Assembly (NCBI GenBank): GCA_900555715.1
Contig: USMC01000006.1
Coordinates: 22,084-86,083 of the forward strand
From: an uncultured Porphyromonadaceae bacterium
GTDB lineage: Bacteria > Bacteroidota > Bacteroidia > Bacteroidales > Muribaculaceae
Reading direction: 5' to 3'
Length of the DNA stretch: 64,000 nt
Both the position numbers and the translations under genes were made by a program. The first letter of the stretch is position 1. Each line of letters starts with the position of its first letter. The notes beneath the pieces are model-generated. The model saw only the letters and a list, made by a program, of their open reading frames with translations, made no database searches and had not been told where the DNA came from. This document shows, piece by piece, positions 23,915-32,766 of this stretch.

Positions 23915-25306
23915 CTACTTGCCGATGCAGAAGTGGGTGAAGATGGATTGGAGGATTTCGGGGGTGGTGATGGCGCCGGTGACGGAGGAGAGGTTGTGGA
24001 TGGCTTCGCGGAGGTCCTGGGCGATGAGGTCGGGGGGAAGGGCGGTGTCGAGTCCGTCGGTGACGGCGCGAAGGAGGCGTGCGGCTTCGCTGAAGGCGTG
24101 GGCGTGACGTTGGTTCGTGACGATGATGTCGGCTCCGGCGTTTTCTCCGAGAGTGTCGTTGAGTTTTTCGACGATGAGGCGGCGCAGGCGGTCGATGCCG
24201 GTGTCGTTGAGGGCTGATACTTCGATTGTCGTTGCCTGGGGCAGTGCTTCTGTGAGTGCGGAGATGTCGGGCGCGGGGCAGATGTCGGTTTTGTTGATGA
24301 CGATGATTGTGTGTCCGCTGTCGAGTTGCCCGATGGTCGTGCTGTCGTACTGCGGGTCTGTGGCGTCGACGACGAGGAGGACGAGCTGTGCGGAGGCGGC
24401 GGCGCGTCGGGAGCGTTCTATGCCGAGGTTTTCGACGGGGTCGTCGCTGAGACGTATTCCGGCGGTGTCTTTGAAGCGGACGAGGTAGGGTCCTATTTCG
24501 GAGGTGTCTTCTATGATGTCGCGTGTGGTGCCGTGTATGTCGCTGACTATTGCGCGGTCGTCGGCGAGGATGGCGTTGAGGAGCGATGATTTTCCGACGT
24601 TAGTCTTTCCGATGATTGCTACGGGTATGCCGTCTTTTATGGCTGCTCCGGCGGTGAAGCTGTCGGCGAGCTTCTGCAGTGTGGCGGCGGCGTCGACCGA
24701 CAGCGCGCGCAGCCGCTGGCGGGAAGCGAATTCGACGTCTTCTTCGCTGAAGTCGAGTTCGAGTTCGAGGAGTGATGCGAGTTCGAGGAGCTTGCTGCGT
24801 ATCTCTTCTATTTTTTGCGAGAATCTGCCGCGCATCTGGCTGAGTGCGTGACGGTGTGCGGCGGCTGATGATGATGCTATGAGGTCGGCTACGGCTTCTG
24901 CTTCGGCGAGGTCCATCTTTCCGGCGGCGAATGCGCGGCGGGTGAACTCGCCAGGGAGTGCAAGCCGTGCGCCGGCGGCGGTGAGTGCCTGGATGAGGCG
25001 GCGCTGTATCCATCGTGAGCCGTGTATGCTTATTTCGGCAACGTCTTCGCCGGTGAAGGACCGTGGTGCGCGAAAGACTGTCAGGACAGCCTGATCGAGA
25101 ACTGTGCTGTCGCCGGGGTCGGTGATTTCGCCGAGGTGCGCGGTGTGCGACTCCATGCGGCTTATATCTTTCCCTTTCCAGATTCTGCTGACGATTGTGA
25201 ATGTGTCTTTTCCGCTTACGCGAGCTATTGCGACGCCTCCTGTTCCGGGAGGTGTGGAGATGGCGCAGATTGTGTCGTCGGGGTTATAGTACAGTTCTGT
25301 GTTCAT
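23915..25306 (-). CDS. mnmE: tRNA modification GTPase MnmE
   Basis: 463 residues from the ATG at 25306 (MNTELYYNPDDTICAISTP). The N-terminal tetrahydrofolate-binding domain, a helical domain and an inserted G domain are all visible: GKTNVGKSS (G1), TTRD (G2), DTAG (G3) and NKTD (G4). The C-terminal FCIGK carries the conserved cysteine. With MnmG it makes the cmnm5 modification on wobble uridines. The start overlaps the stop of the upstream endonuclease gene as ATGA, which fixes it and shows an operon. The ICE lies directly beyond its 3' end. Confidence 0.95.
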   Translation of the reverse strand: MNTELYYNPDDTICAISTPPGTGGVAIARVSGKDTFTIVSRIWKGKDISRMESHTAHLGEITDPGDSTVLDQAVLTVFRAPRSFTGEDVAEISIHGSRWIQRRLIQALTAAGARLALPGEFTRRAFAAGKMDLAEAEAVADLIASSSAAAHRHALSQMRGRFSQKIEEIRSKLLELASLLELELDFSEEDVEFASRQRLRALSVDAAATLQKLADSFTAGAAIKDGIPVAIIGKTNVGKSSLLNAILADDRAIVSDIHGTTRDIIEDTSEIGPYLVRFKDTAGIRLSDDPVENLGIERSRRAAASAQLVLLVVDATDPQYDSTTIGQLDSGHTIIVINKTDICPAPDISALTEALPQATTIEVSALNDTGIDRLRRLIVEKLNDTLGENAGADIIVTNQRHAHAFSEAARLLRAVTDGLDTALPPDLIAQDLREAIHNLSSVTGAITTPEILQSIFTHFCIGK

Positions 25307-26169
25307 TTTCTTTTTGTTTTGCCTTTTGTCCATGCGCGGAAGTCGGGGCGGCTTTCGATCTGTGCTTCGATGCTGTCGGGCAGACATGCGAAGAAGTCGT
25401 AGCCTGTCGCGGCTTCTATGTTGTCGACTGAACAGGCGAGTTCTTCGAGTCCTTCGTCGGTGTATGAGTTAGGCATTATGAATCCTATCGCGCGGACGGG
25501 GTCGGCGTATGGTGCGAGTATGACTTTGAAGAAACGCCGCGGTACGCGTACCTGCGCCTGTCCGATGGTCTGCGGCATAGCGTCGGTCATCACAGGTCCG
25601 CATATTATGATTATCGCGCTGTCGCGTTTAGCCCACTGGCGGCATGTTTTTTCGAGAGTTGACCATCGTCCGCTGTTGAGCGAGTGGTCCTGCGGGCAGA
25701 TGTTGGCAAGCGAATGTGAGTCGTGCATAGCCTGCGCGTTCCATTTCATGTCGGCGGCGGGTGCCATGTGTCCGCGGTCGAATCCCGAGCGTCTGTAGTC
25801 GTCGGTTGATGGGCATCCGGGTACGTCGGTGTCCTGAAAGAATTTTGATTCGCGTGGCTGGCTTCCTTCTGCCTCGGTTGCTGTCAGTTCCCAGGCAACG
25901 TAGTTGGGTATATGCTGTTCGGGGTTGAAGGAGACCGTGAAACCTGTGTATGGTACGATTACTTCGGGCTGCCCGTCGGGAATGACTGCTTTTGTGAGAC
26001 ATGCGGTGTCGATGTCGATGCCGCCGGCAGTCGGGTGTCCGCATGCCGAGAAGCGTTCGGCGACTACTGCCGCAATGGCGACTACGAGGAGCAGCATTGC
26101 GAGCTGCGGACGTCCGAAGCGGTTTCTTCTGTGTCGGGCAGAGCGTCGGTATCGTGATTTATTGGGCAT
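25303..26169 (-). CDS. Secreted or membrane-anchored DNA/RNA non-specific endonuclease
   Basis: 288 residues. A basic N-terminus (SRYRRSARHRRNRFGR) precedes one hydrophobic segment at about 24-38, so it is exported or anchored with the body outside the cytoplasm. The NUC1/DNA-RNA non-specific nuclease signature is FDRGHMAPAADM near 128-140, with the catalytic His, and the downstream N...P segment SLANICPQ. The family cuts single- and double-stranded nucleic acid using one Mg. It would serve scavenging of extracellular DNA. It overlaps bioF by 11 bases upstream and mnmE by 4 downstream. Confidence 0.88.
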   Translation of the reverse strand: MPNKSRYRRSARHRRNRFGRPQLAMLLLVVAIAAVVAERFSACGHPTAGGIDIDTACLTKAVIPDGQPEVIVPYTGFTVSFNPEQHIPNYVAWELTATEAEGSQPRESKFFQDTDVPGCPSTDDYRRSGFDRGHMAPAADMKWNAQAMHDSHSLANICPQDHSLNSGRWSTLEKTCRQWAKRDSAIIIICGPVMTDAMPQTIGQAQVRVPRRFFKVILAPYADPVRAIGFIMPNSYTDEGLEELACSVDNIEAATGYDFFACLPDSIEAQIESRPDFRAWTKGKTKRK

Positions 26170-27301
26170 GTGTCAGTATTTTTTTACATGCGTTTTCGAA
26201 GCGGTCGATATCTTTGTCGGTCATCGCGGCGGACAGACTCAGCCGGAGCCGGTCGGTTCCCGGCGGGACCGTGGGGGTGCGTATGGGGAGTACGTCGATG
26301 CCTTCTTCTGCGAAACGGGCAGACAGTTCGACCGCCTTACGTGGATTCCCGACGAGGTAGGGCAGAATGTGGCTCGGCTCAGCGTGGACGCCGTATCCGC
26401 TCAGTATTGTTGCCATACGCTGCGATATGCCGGTGAGGTGTTTTCTTTCGCTGTCCATTCCGAGTGCCTTGCCGAATATGAAACGTGACCATTCGACGCA
26501 TATCGGCGGGAGCGCTGTGGAGAATATGAGGCTTCTTGCCCGGTTGACGGCGTATCGCCGGACGTTCTCGTTCATTATTGCGAAAGCTCCTGTCGATGCG
26601 AGGGCTTTTCCGAGTGTGCCGATGATAATGTCGATGTCGGCGAAGGATTGTGACGAGAAGCAGAGCCCTCTGCCGGCATCGCCTGCGACTCCGACGGCAT
26701 GTGCCTCGTCGATGTAGAGCATCGCTCCGGGACATGAGCGTTTAACCTCGGCGAGTCCGTCGATGTCGGCTCTGTCGCCGTCCATGCTGTATATGCTTTC
26801 TGCGATGATGAGCGGTCGGAGCCCTTCGGCGACAGCTTTTTGCGCGAGCCGGCTGAGATGTGCGATGTCGTTGTGGCGGAAGCGCTCGAAGGGTGCTCCC
26901 CCGAGTCGTATTCCGTCGATTATCGAAGCGTGCACGAGTTTGTCGGCGAGTATGACCGTCCCTTTTGCCGACAGTGCGCTGACGAGTCCGGTGTTGGCGT
27001 GATAGCCGCTGTTGAAAATCAGCGCGGCGCGTCCTCCGTATGCCTCGGAGAGGTCTTTTTCGAATGCAGTGAAAGCTTTCTGCCGTCGCGCCAGCAGGCG
27101 CGATGCGGAGGCGGACATGTGCAATGCCGCGGGCTCGGCGGAGGCGAAGAATTCTTCCTGCAGGTCGGCACGGGCGGCAATGCCGAGGTAGTCGTTGGAC
27201 GTGAAGTCGACGCTTCCGGAGGCAGTGCCGTCGGAAGGTATGCTCCGCATGTTGCCTTCTGCTTCGAGCTTCGCGAGCGCGGCGTCAATAGTTTCTATCA
27301 T
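26159..27301 (-). CDS. bioF: 8-amino-7-oxononanoate synthase (BioF-like)
   Basis: 380 residues of the alpha-oxoamine synthase family. Visible are SNDYLGIAAR near the start, the GSGxSR-like turn as MSASASRLL, IFNSGYHANTG, YIDEAHAVGV and the PLP-lysine box IIGTLGKALAS. It joins pimeloyl-ACP or CoA with alanine to make KAPA, the first ring step of biotin synthesis. The start overlaps bioA by 17 bases, so the pair is coupled. KBL-type homologues are similar, but the bioA neighbour settles the call. Confidence 0.9.
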   Translation of the reverse strand: MIETIDAALAKLEAEGNMRSIPSDGTASGSVDFTSNDYLGIAARADLQEEFFASAEPAALHMSASASRLLARRQKAFTAFEKDLSEAYGGRAALIFNSGYHANTGLVSALSAKGTVILADKLVHASIIDGIRLGGAPFERFRHNDIAHLSRLAQKAVAEGLRPLIIAESIYSMDGDRADIDGLAEVKRSCPGAMLYIDEAHAVGVAGDAGRGLCFSSQSFADIDIIIGTLGKALASTGAFAIMNENVRRYAVNRARSLIFSTALPPICVEWSRFIFGKALGMDSERKHLTGISQRMATILSGYGVHAEPSHILPYLVGNPRKAVELSARFAEEGIDVLPIRTPTVPPGTDRLRLSLSAAMTDKDIDRFENACKKILTHAQ

Positions 27302-28577
27302 CGCTGACGAGTTCTACGAGACAGCGGCACAGACGGCGCAGCTGCTCATGTGTGATGACGTAGGGAGGCATGATGTAGATGTTGTGTCCGAAGGGACGTA
27401 TCCACACTCCGGCGGCGACGCATGCTTTCTGGAATTTTCCGACGTCGACTGTCTTTCCAACCTCGACGACTCCGATAGATCCGAGAATGCGTACGTCGGT
27501 GACGCCCGGCAAGACTCGCGCCGGCGTAAGCTCTTCTTTCATAATGCCTTCGATTGCTCCTATTGCCGCCGGCATGTCCTGCGAGCGGAGCAGCCGGAGC
27601 GATTCGGCTCCGATGGCGCAGCTGAGCGGATTGCCCATGAATGTGGGCCCGTGCATGAGCACGCCCGCCTCTCCTTCCGAGATATAGCGTGCAATGTCGG
27701 CAGTGGCGAGAACGGCGCTCATGGTGAGGTATCCGGCAGTGAGTCCTTTTCCGATGCACATTATGTCGGGCATTACTCCGGCGTGTTCCCATGCGAAGAA
27801 GCGTCCTGTGCGCCAGAATCCTGTCGCTATTTCGTCGAATATGAGTATGATCCCGTAGCTGTCGCACAGCTGTCGTGCCTGGCGAAGGTATTCGGGATTA
27901 TAGAACCACATTCCGCCGGCACCCTGTACGATGGGTTCGAGAATGAGCGCGGCTATTTCACCGGCGTGTTTTTCGAAGAGGTCGCGCAGCGGTTCGATGT
28001 CGTTGCTGTTCCACTCACCGTCGAAGCGCGACTGCGGTTGCGGCACGAAGTAGCGCACCGGGAGCGCTGTTCCGAAAGCCGAGTGCATTCCGGTGACGGG
28101 GTCGCAAACGCTCATAGCGTTCCATGTGTCGCCGTGGTATCCGCTGCGTATGGTAGCGAAGTTGCTTTTTCTATGCGAGCCGGTCTTTGATATGGCAGCC
28201 TGTATCGCCATTTTCATAGCTACTTCTACGGCGACAGATCCGGAGTCGGCATAGAAGATATGGTTCATGTTCGGGGGCGCCACTTCGAGGAGCGCTTTTC
28301 CAAGTTCGACGGCAGGTCGGTGTGTGAGTCCTCCGAACATGACGTGGCTCATCTTGTCGAGCTGTCGTCGTGCAGCCTCATTTATCTGCGGGTTATTGTA
28401 GCCATGTATCGCGCACCACCACGACGACATGCCGTCGATGAGTTCTGTACCGTCAGCGAGACGCAGTAGTGCTCCGTGCGCGGAGTCTACCATGTAGGTG
28501 GGCAGCGGGTCGATGGTCGAGGTGTAGGGATGCCACAGATGGTCGCGGTCCCATGAGTCATGAAGGTTCTTGTCCAT
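27285..28577 (-). CDS. bioA: Adenosylmethionine-8-amino-7-oxononanoate aminotransferase
   Basis: 430 residues, class III aminotransferase. LWHPYTSTIDPLPTYMVD at the start is typical of BioA, as are GMSSWWCAIHGYN, FYADSGSVAVEVAMKMA, RSGYHGDTWNAMSVCDP, FDEIATGFWRTG and the PLP-lysine site MCIGKGLTAGY. It converts KAPA to DAPA using SAM. First gene of bioA-bioF-nuclease-mnmE. A TAATTTTG promoter element (28582-28589) ends only 5 bases before the ATG, so the message may be leaderless. bioB, bioD and bioC are not in the window. Confidence 0.93.
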   Translation of the reverse strand: MDKNLHDSWDRDHLWHPYTSTIDPLPTYMVDSAHGALLRLADGTELIDGMSSWWCAIHGYNNPQINEAARRQLDKMSHVMFGGLTHRPAVELGKALLEVAPPNMNHIFYADSGSVAVEVAMKMAIQAAISKTGSHRKSNFATIRSGYHGDTWNAMSVCDPVTGMHSAFGTALPVRYFVPQPQSRFDGEWNSNDIEPLRDLFEKHAGEIAALILEPIVQGAGGMWFYNPEYLRQARQLCDSYGIILIFDEIATGFWRTGRFFAWEHAGVMPDIMCIGKGLTAGYLTMSAVLATADIARYISEGEAGVLMHGPTFMGNPLSCAIGAESLRLLRSQDMPAAIGAIEGIMKEELTPARVLPGVTDVRILGSIGVVEVGKTVDVGKFQKACVAAGVWIRPFGHNIYIMPPYVITHEQLRRLCRCLVELVSDDRNY

Positions 28578-28581
28578 ACTG

Positions 28582-28589
28582 CAAAATTA
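28582..28589 (-). promoter_or_regulatory. Promoter element directly at the bioA start codon
   Basis: Minus-strand TAATTTTG followed by CAGT and the ATG. With the usual 6-8 base spacing of Bacteroidetes promoters, transcription would begin at or just next to the start codon. No good TTG is seen 19-23 bases upstream. Confidence 0.4.
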
Positions 28590-28845
28590 CTCATTTTTTT
28601 CTTATTTGAGCGATACAGAAAAGATCCGTTGCCCGATATGAAGAAGTCGTAAACGAATCCTTGATATAGTTACCTTAATCGTAGTTATTTGATAAATATT
28701 GTTAAATCATTGCGATGTTTTACAAATTTATATTACTTTAGTGTCGAAATTGCAATTTCATTATCAACCTTAATCTAAGTTTAAATCTAAATACCGGTTC
28801 TGACTAACACTATTTTTAATAAATACCAATTATATTAATACTTTC

Positions 28846-31800
28846 ATGAAAAAACTATTTCTTTCACTTGCCGCTTGCGCTGCCCTGTTCAGCGCTAACG
28901 CCGGTACTCAATGGATGATGGGCACGACGCCATTCGAGGTCGACACCCTCTACCAGTACACAGCCGGTCCGGGCATGACAACCACAGGTCTCAAGCTTTC
29001 TTGGACCAGTGACGGTGTTTATTCGACTAACGTGCATTACACCGAAGTCGACCTTACCAACCCCAATCTTGAAATCCGCGGCGTCCAGCCTCAGGACAAA
29101 TTCGGAGGTAAGGAAACTGTCAGGTCAATGGCTAAACGCAAAACCGCTCAGGGCAACGGACAGTACATCGCCGGTGTCAACGGTGACTTCTTCAACCTTA
29201 GCGGAAAGCCGACCATGACTCTTAGCGCTGATGTCGTCGACGGTGTAGTCTATGGTGCAGGCAGCGCTTCTAATGGCTCTTGGGGTAAATGGGCTACTCA
29301 TGTCATGGTCAAAGGCAAAAAAGACCTTGTCATCGGTCAGAACTTCAAAGCAGGCAACACGATGATTTTCCCCGGGAAACAGACCGTTTATTATCAGGTT
29401 AACGGTGGCCGTGGAGAAAATGGCCTCGTCATTTACACTCCCGACAGCATTAGCACAAACACAAACCCCTGGGGTCAGGAATGTAAAATCAAACTCGTTT
29501 CAGGCGAAGTAGGCAAATCCGGTGCTGTCTACGAAGTTACTGAAGCCAAAACCGGTAACAACACTCCTGTTCCCTCCGATGGCTTCGTTCTTTCCGGCCA
29601 CGGCTCTACAGGAACTCTGGTTGGTAATCTTGCCGTCGGCGACCGACTCACCACTTCATCGTCTATGACATACAACGGTGTTGATGTCGCAGGCGAAATT
29701 AATCAGGCTATCGGCGGCTGCTCGATGATTGTCATCGACGGTAAATCTGCCCCCGACGAATATTTCGCAAGCTCGGTTGTCGACCACTTCCCCTCGAGTC
29801 AGGCTCGTACAGCTATCGGTTACAACAAAGACCGTTCAAAACTCGTCATGCTCGTTGCTGACAAGTACAGCAAGCTTGAGGATGGTGTTACAAATGCGGA
29901 AAAAATCAGCTGGGGTAAGAAATCTAACGGCTTCTTCATGTACCGCATGGCTCAGCTTATGGTCAACCTCGGTTGCTACACGGCTATGGCCTTCGACGGC
30001 GGCGGTTCTTCGAATCTCTACAACAAGGAAATCGGTTGCCGCAACGTTCCCTACGGCGGCACCTATGAACGTCCCGTCGCAAACGGCATCTTCGCTGTCG
30101 ATACTACTCCGGTCGACAACGAAATCGCTATGATTGAAGTCCGTAATAAGAAAGTCGACATCGCCGTCGACTCTGTCTACACTCCGACAGTCTTCGGTTA
30201 CAACCAATATGGCGTTCTTGTCGACGGCAATGTCAACGGCTTCACTCTGACTGTCGCTCCCGAGCTCGGCACTGTCGACGGTACTGCAATCAAAGCAGGC
30301 AGCGCTGCCGCAAGCACAAAAGCCGTTGTCACTTACAACGGACTCAAGGCCGCTTTCGACCTCTCGACCAACGGCGGCGGTCAATTCGTCAGCTCAAGTG
30401 ACGAAGAAGCTCCGTATATGATTAAAGCTCCTTACGTTTCCGACGAGCCCATGGGCATCGACAAAGAACCTGTCTACCTGACCGAAAAGTGGCATTTCGT
30501 CAATGACAAGTACAACGACGGATGGGACGGCACCGCTCCCAACTGGGCTAAACCCGACTCCATCAAGGCTAAAATCTGTCCTCGCTTCGCAACCGGCTTC
30601 AACGGCCGCTTCTATACCGTCGACATGATGACAATGTCTATCGCTGAAATCGACGAAAAAGGCGACCTCAAGCCCCTTTACAAACTGCCCTCGCTTGAAG
30701 GCCGGGTTGTAAATGATATCCCTGACTACTATGGTGTCGCTATTACTGCCGACGATTACGGTCACTTCCTTGTAGGTCACTATTTCACAAAAGAAAAGAC
30801 AAACGTCTGGACTGTCTATGACCCGAAGACCGGCAAAGGCAAACACTTCGACCTTCCCACAAACGCAAGCTCGCTCCGCGTCGACAACGTCGGTCGTGTA
30901 GTCGGTAACCTCCTCAACGAGGCTTATGTATTCGTTTCGCCTAAAGGTACAGGCAATCTCGACTCTCAGCACGTCAACATCATCCACTTCGCCGATACCA
31001 CAAAGGCAAAGACCAATGCTCTTGAGAATGTCGTTGCCACAGTCGACCCCTCTGTCGCAATTTACATGAGCAATCTCAACAACACAACCGGTATCTGCCA
31101 GCCTAAATATGAAACTGTCGAAGAAACGAAGAATGTGCCTATCGCCAATGCATTCTACAATTACTCTATTCAGGGTGAAGGAATCCCTGAAAATGTAAAC
31201 CTCTTCAACGGCGCATCGGCTAACTATGCCCGCAAATGGGGCAACTACTCTGCTCTCAGCGGTTTCGACACCTTCACTCTCGAAGGTCGCCGCTACTTCG
31301 TCGTAGCTTATGCTACTAAAGAAGAATATGACGCCAATAACAAGAGCGGTCAGCACATCGTCGTTATGGACGAAGACGGTACGTGCGTAGCAGACTGGAA
31401 CAACCCCGACTACGTTTCTAACGCAGGCTTCAACACCATCACAGCCCGCAAGATGGACGAGCAGAACGTAAACATCTACGTTTACAACTGTACAGGATCT
31501 CCCAAACCCGGTTGTATCGCCGGCGCTATCCTGCGCTTCTCTGTCGGCGAATTCACTCCCGACGAACCCGTCGACATCTCTTCAAAAGGTTATGACTTCG
31601 ACCAATATGAAGAAGGCGACGAATTCAAACTGACGGCAGTCAACCCGACAGGTATTCTGTGGACCGCTCCCGCCGGTATGTACCACATTTCCCACCCGGA
31701 CGCATTTGACAAAGACGGACACCTTACCGTATTCGTTGACCGTGGAACCGATGCAGCCCGCAACTCTACCGAAACTGTTGAAACCAAGGTTTCGCCGGCT

Positions 31801-32667
31801 TACACCGTCCACAAACTCACTCCCAAATCAGGCAAAGTCCTCGTGCTCAACCAGGGTTGGTCGCCCTATGGCTTCAGCCAGTTCGACAATTACTTCCCGA
31901 ACTACGCCTCCGGCGGTGCGCCTCAGCTTAACTTCTACATCAACAGCGACGCTATCACTCAGAAGACAACCCAGCGCCATTATGTCCGCGTCAAAATCGT
32001 CTACAACCTCCTCCGTCGTGGTTGCCACCACCTTAGTGACGTCAACAATAATGCTGTAAAACCCTTGGCAAGCATCTACTCTACTCATGAGAACAACTAC
32101 GTGATACCCGCTCAGGACAACCTCCTCGGCGACCGTGTCAGCGACACAGGCATTGACTTTGCTAAATGGGTCGACGAAGGCAACAGCAGCGCTTCTATCC
32201 CCGAAAATCCCGAAGTATATGTCCCGACTGACGAAGAAGCTGACCCGCTGGACAACGTCCATGCCAATGCTCACGCAAAGGCTTATCTCATGAACCCCGA
32301 CCGTTACAGAGTTTATGAATTCGACACTTACATTGACAATCCCTCTGTCCGCACGACAAGCGTCCAGCTGAGCATGAACATCGGTTGCGTCACTTACGCT
32401 ATCAAGGAAATCAAATTCACTGACCTCGGTACTGACGAAGCTGACGCTACACTCCTCGGACGTCGCGTCAAATCGTGGATCTACGCCGACGAATTTGACT
32501 CTCCCGTGACCGGCATTGAGGACATCAATGCCGAAGAAGTTGAAGAGGGTGCCGATGCAGAACCGGTTTACTTCAACCTCCAGGGCGTTCAGGTTGCCAA
32601 TCCCGACAACGGCATCTACATTGTCCGTCGCGGCAACAAGGTAACCAAGGAATACATCCGCAAGTAA
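28846..32667 (+). CDS. Secreted phosphodiester glycosidase (NAGPA/DUF2233-like), 1273 aa
   Basis: A signal peptide (MKKLFLSLAACAALFSANA) leads a 1273-residue secreted protein. Residues about 60-430 look like the phosphodiester alpha-GlcNAcase (NAGPA) fold: YIAGVNGDFFNLSGKPT, ARTAIGYNKDRSKLVMLVAD and TAMAFDGGGSSNLY are its hallmark segments. Next comes a beta-sandwich region, then a long part with strand repeats that may be a propeller (about 560-950), and Tail segments ending YFNLQGVQVANPDNGIYIV plus a basic KVTKEYIRK end, like type IX secretion tails of this order. It likely removes a sugar from a phosphodiester outside the cell or on its surface. It converges with the GDPD operon. Confidence 0.82.
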   Translation: MKKLFLSLAACAALFSANAGTQWMMGTTPFEVDTLYQYTAGPGMTTTGLKLSWTSDGVYSTNVHYTEVDLTNPNLEIRGVQPQDKFGGKETVRSMAKRKTAQGNGQYIAGVNGDFFNLSGKPTMTLSADVVDGVVYGAGSASNGSWGKWATHVMVKGKKDLVIGQNFKAGNTMIFPGKQTVYYQVNGGRGENGLVIYTPDSISTNTNPWGQECKIKLVSGEVGKSGAVYEVTEAKTGNNTPVPSDGFVLSGHGSTGTLVGNLAVGDRLTTSSSMTYNGVDVAGEINQAIGGCSMIVIDGKSAPDEYFASSVVDHFPSSQARTAIGYNKDRSKLVMLVADKYSKLEDGVTNAEKISWGKKSNGFFMYRMAQLMVNLGCYTAMAFDGGGSSNLYNKEIGCRNVPYGGTYERPVANGIFAVDTTPVDNEIAMIEVRNKKVDIAVDSVYTPTVFGYNQYGVLVDGNVNGFTLTVAPELGTVDGTAIKAGSAAASTKAVVTYNGLKAAFDLSTNGGGQFVSSSDEEAPYMIKAPYVSDEPMGIDKEPVYLTEKWHFVNDKYNDGWDGTAPNWAKPDSIKAKICPRFATGFNGRFYTVDMMTMSIAEIDEKGDLKPLYKLPSLEGRVVNDIPDYYGVAITADDYGHFLVGHYFTKEKTNVWTVYDPKTGKGKHFDLPTNASSLRVDNVGRVVGNLLNEAYVFVSPKGTGNLDSQHVNIIHFADTTKAKTNALENVVATVDPSVAIYMSNLNNTTGICQPKYETVEETKNVPIANAFYNYSIQGEGIPENVNLFNGASANYARKWGNYSALSGFDTFTLEGRRYFVVAYATKEEYDANNKSGQHIVVMDEDGTCVADWNNPDYVSNAGFNTITARKMDEQNVNIYVYNCTGSPKPGCIAGAILRFSVGEFTPDEPVDISSKGYDFDQYEEGDEFKLTAVNPTGILWTAPAGMYHISHPDAFDKDGHLTVFVDRGTDAARNSTETVETKVSPAYTVHKLTPKSGKVLVLNQGWSPYGFSQFDNYFPNYASGGAPQLNFYINSDAITQKTTQRHYVRVKIVYNLLRRGCHHLSDVNNNAVKPLASIYSTHENNYVIPAQDNLLGDRVSDTGIDFAKWVDEGNSSASIPENPEVYVPTDEEADPLDNVHANAHAKAYLMNPDRYRVYEFDTYIDNPSVRTTSVQLSMNIGCVTYAIKEIKFTDLGTDEADATLLGRRVKSWIYADEFDSPVTGIEDINAEEVEEGADAEPVYFNLQGVQVANPDNGIYIVRRGNKVTKEYIRK

Positions 32668-32706
32668 TCCTCTCCGGCAGTGCCTCGCGCACTGAACCGT
32701 AAATAA

Positions 32707-32739
32707 CAGGAGGCTGTGTCATTACGACACAGCCTCCTG
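32707..32739. terminator. Bidirectional terminator between the two phosphodiester genes
   Basis: CAGGAGGCTGTGTC ... GACACAGCCTCCTG is a perfect 14-bp stem with a 5-base loop. It lies 40 bases past one stop codon and 28 bases past the other, serving the convergent genes on both sides. Confidence 0.85.
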
Positions 32740-32766
32740 ATGTGTTTTATGCGTAATATCCGTATA

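Noticed and set aside
27195..28190. A 331-codon plus-strand frame opposite bioA
   Set aside because: Shadow of bioA; no motif, no promoter, and bioA is certain.
30394..31356. A 320-codon minus-strand frame inside the phosphodiester glycosidase gene
   Set aside because: Antisense shadow rich in Val, Asp and Cys; the plus frame is a full secreted protein.
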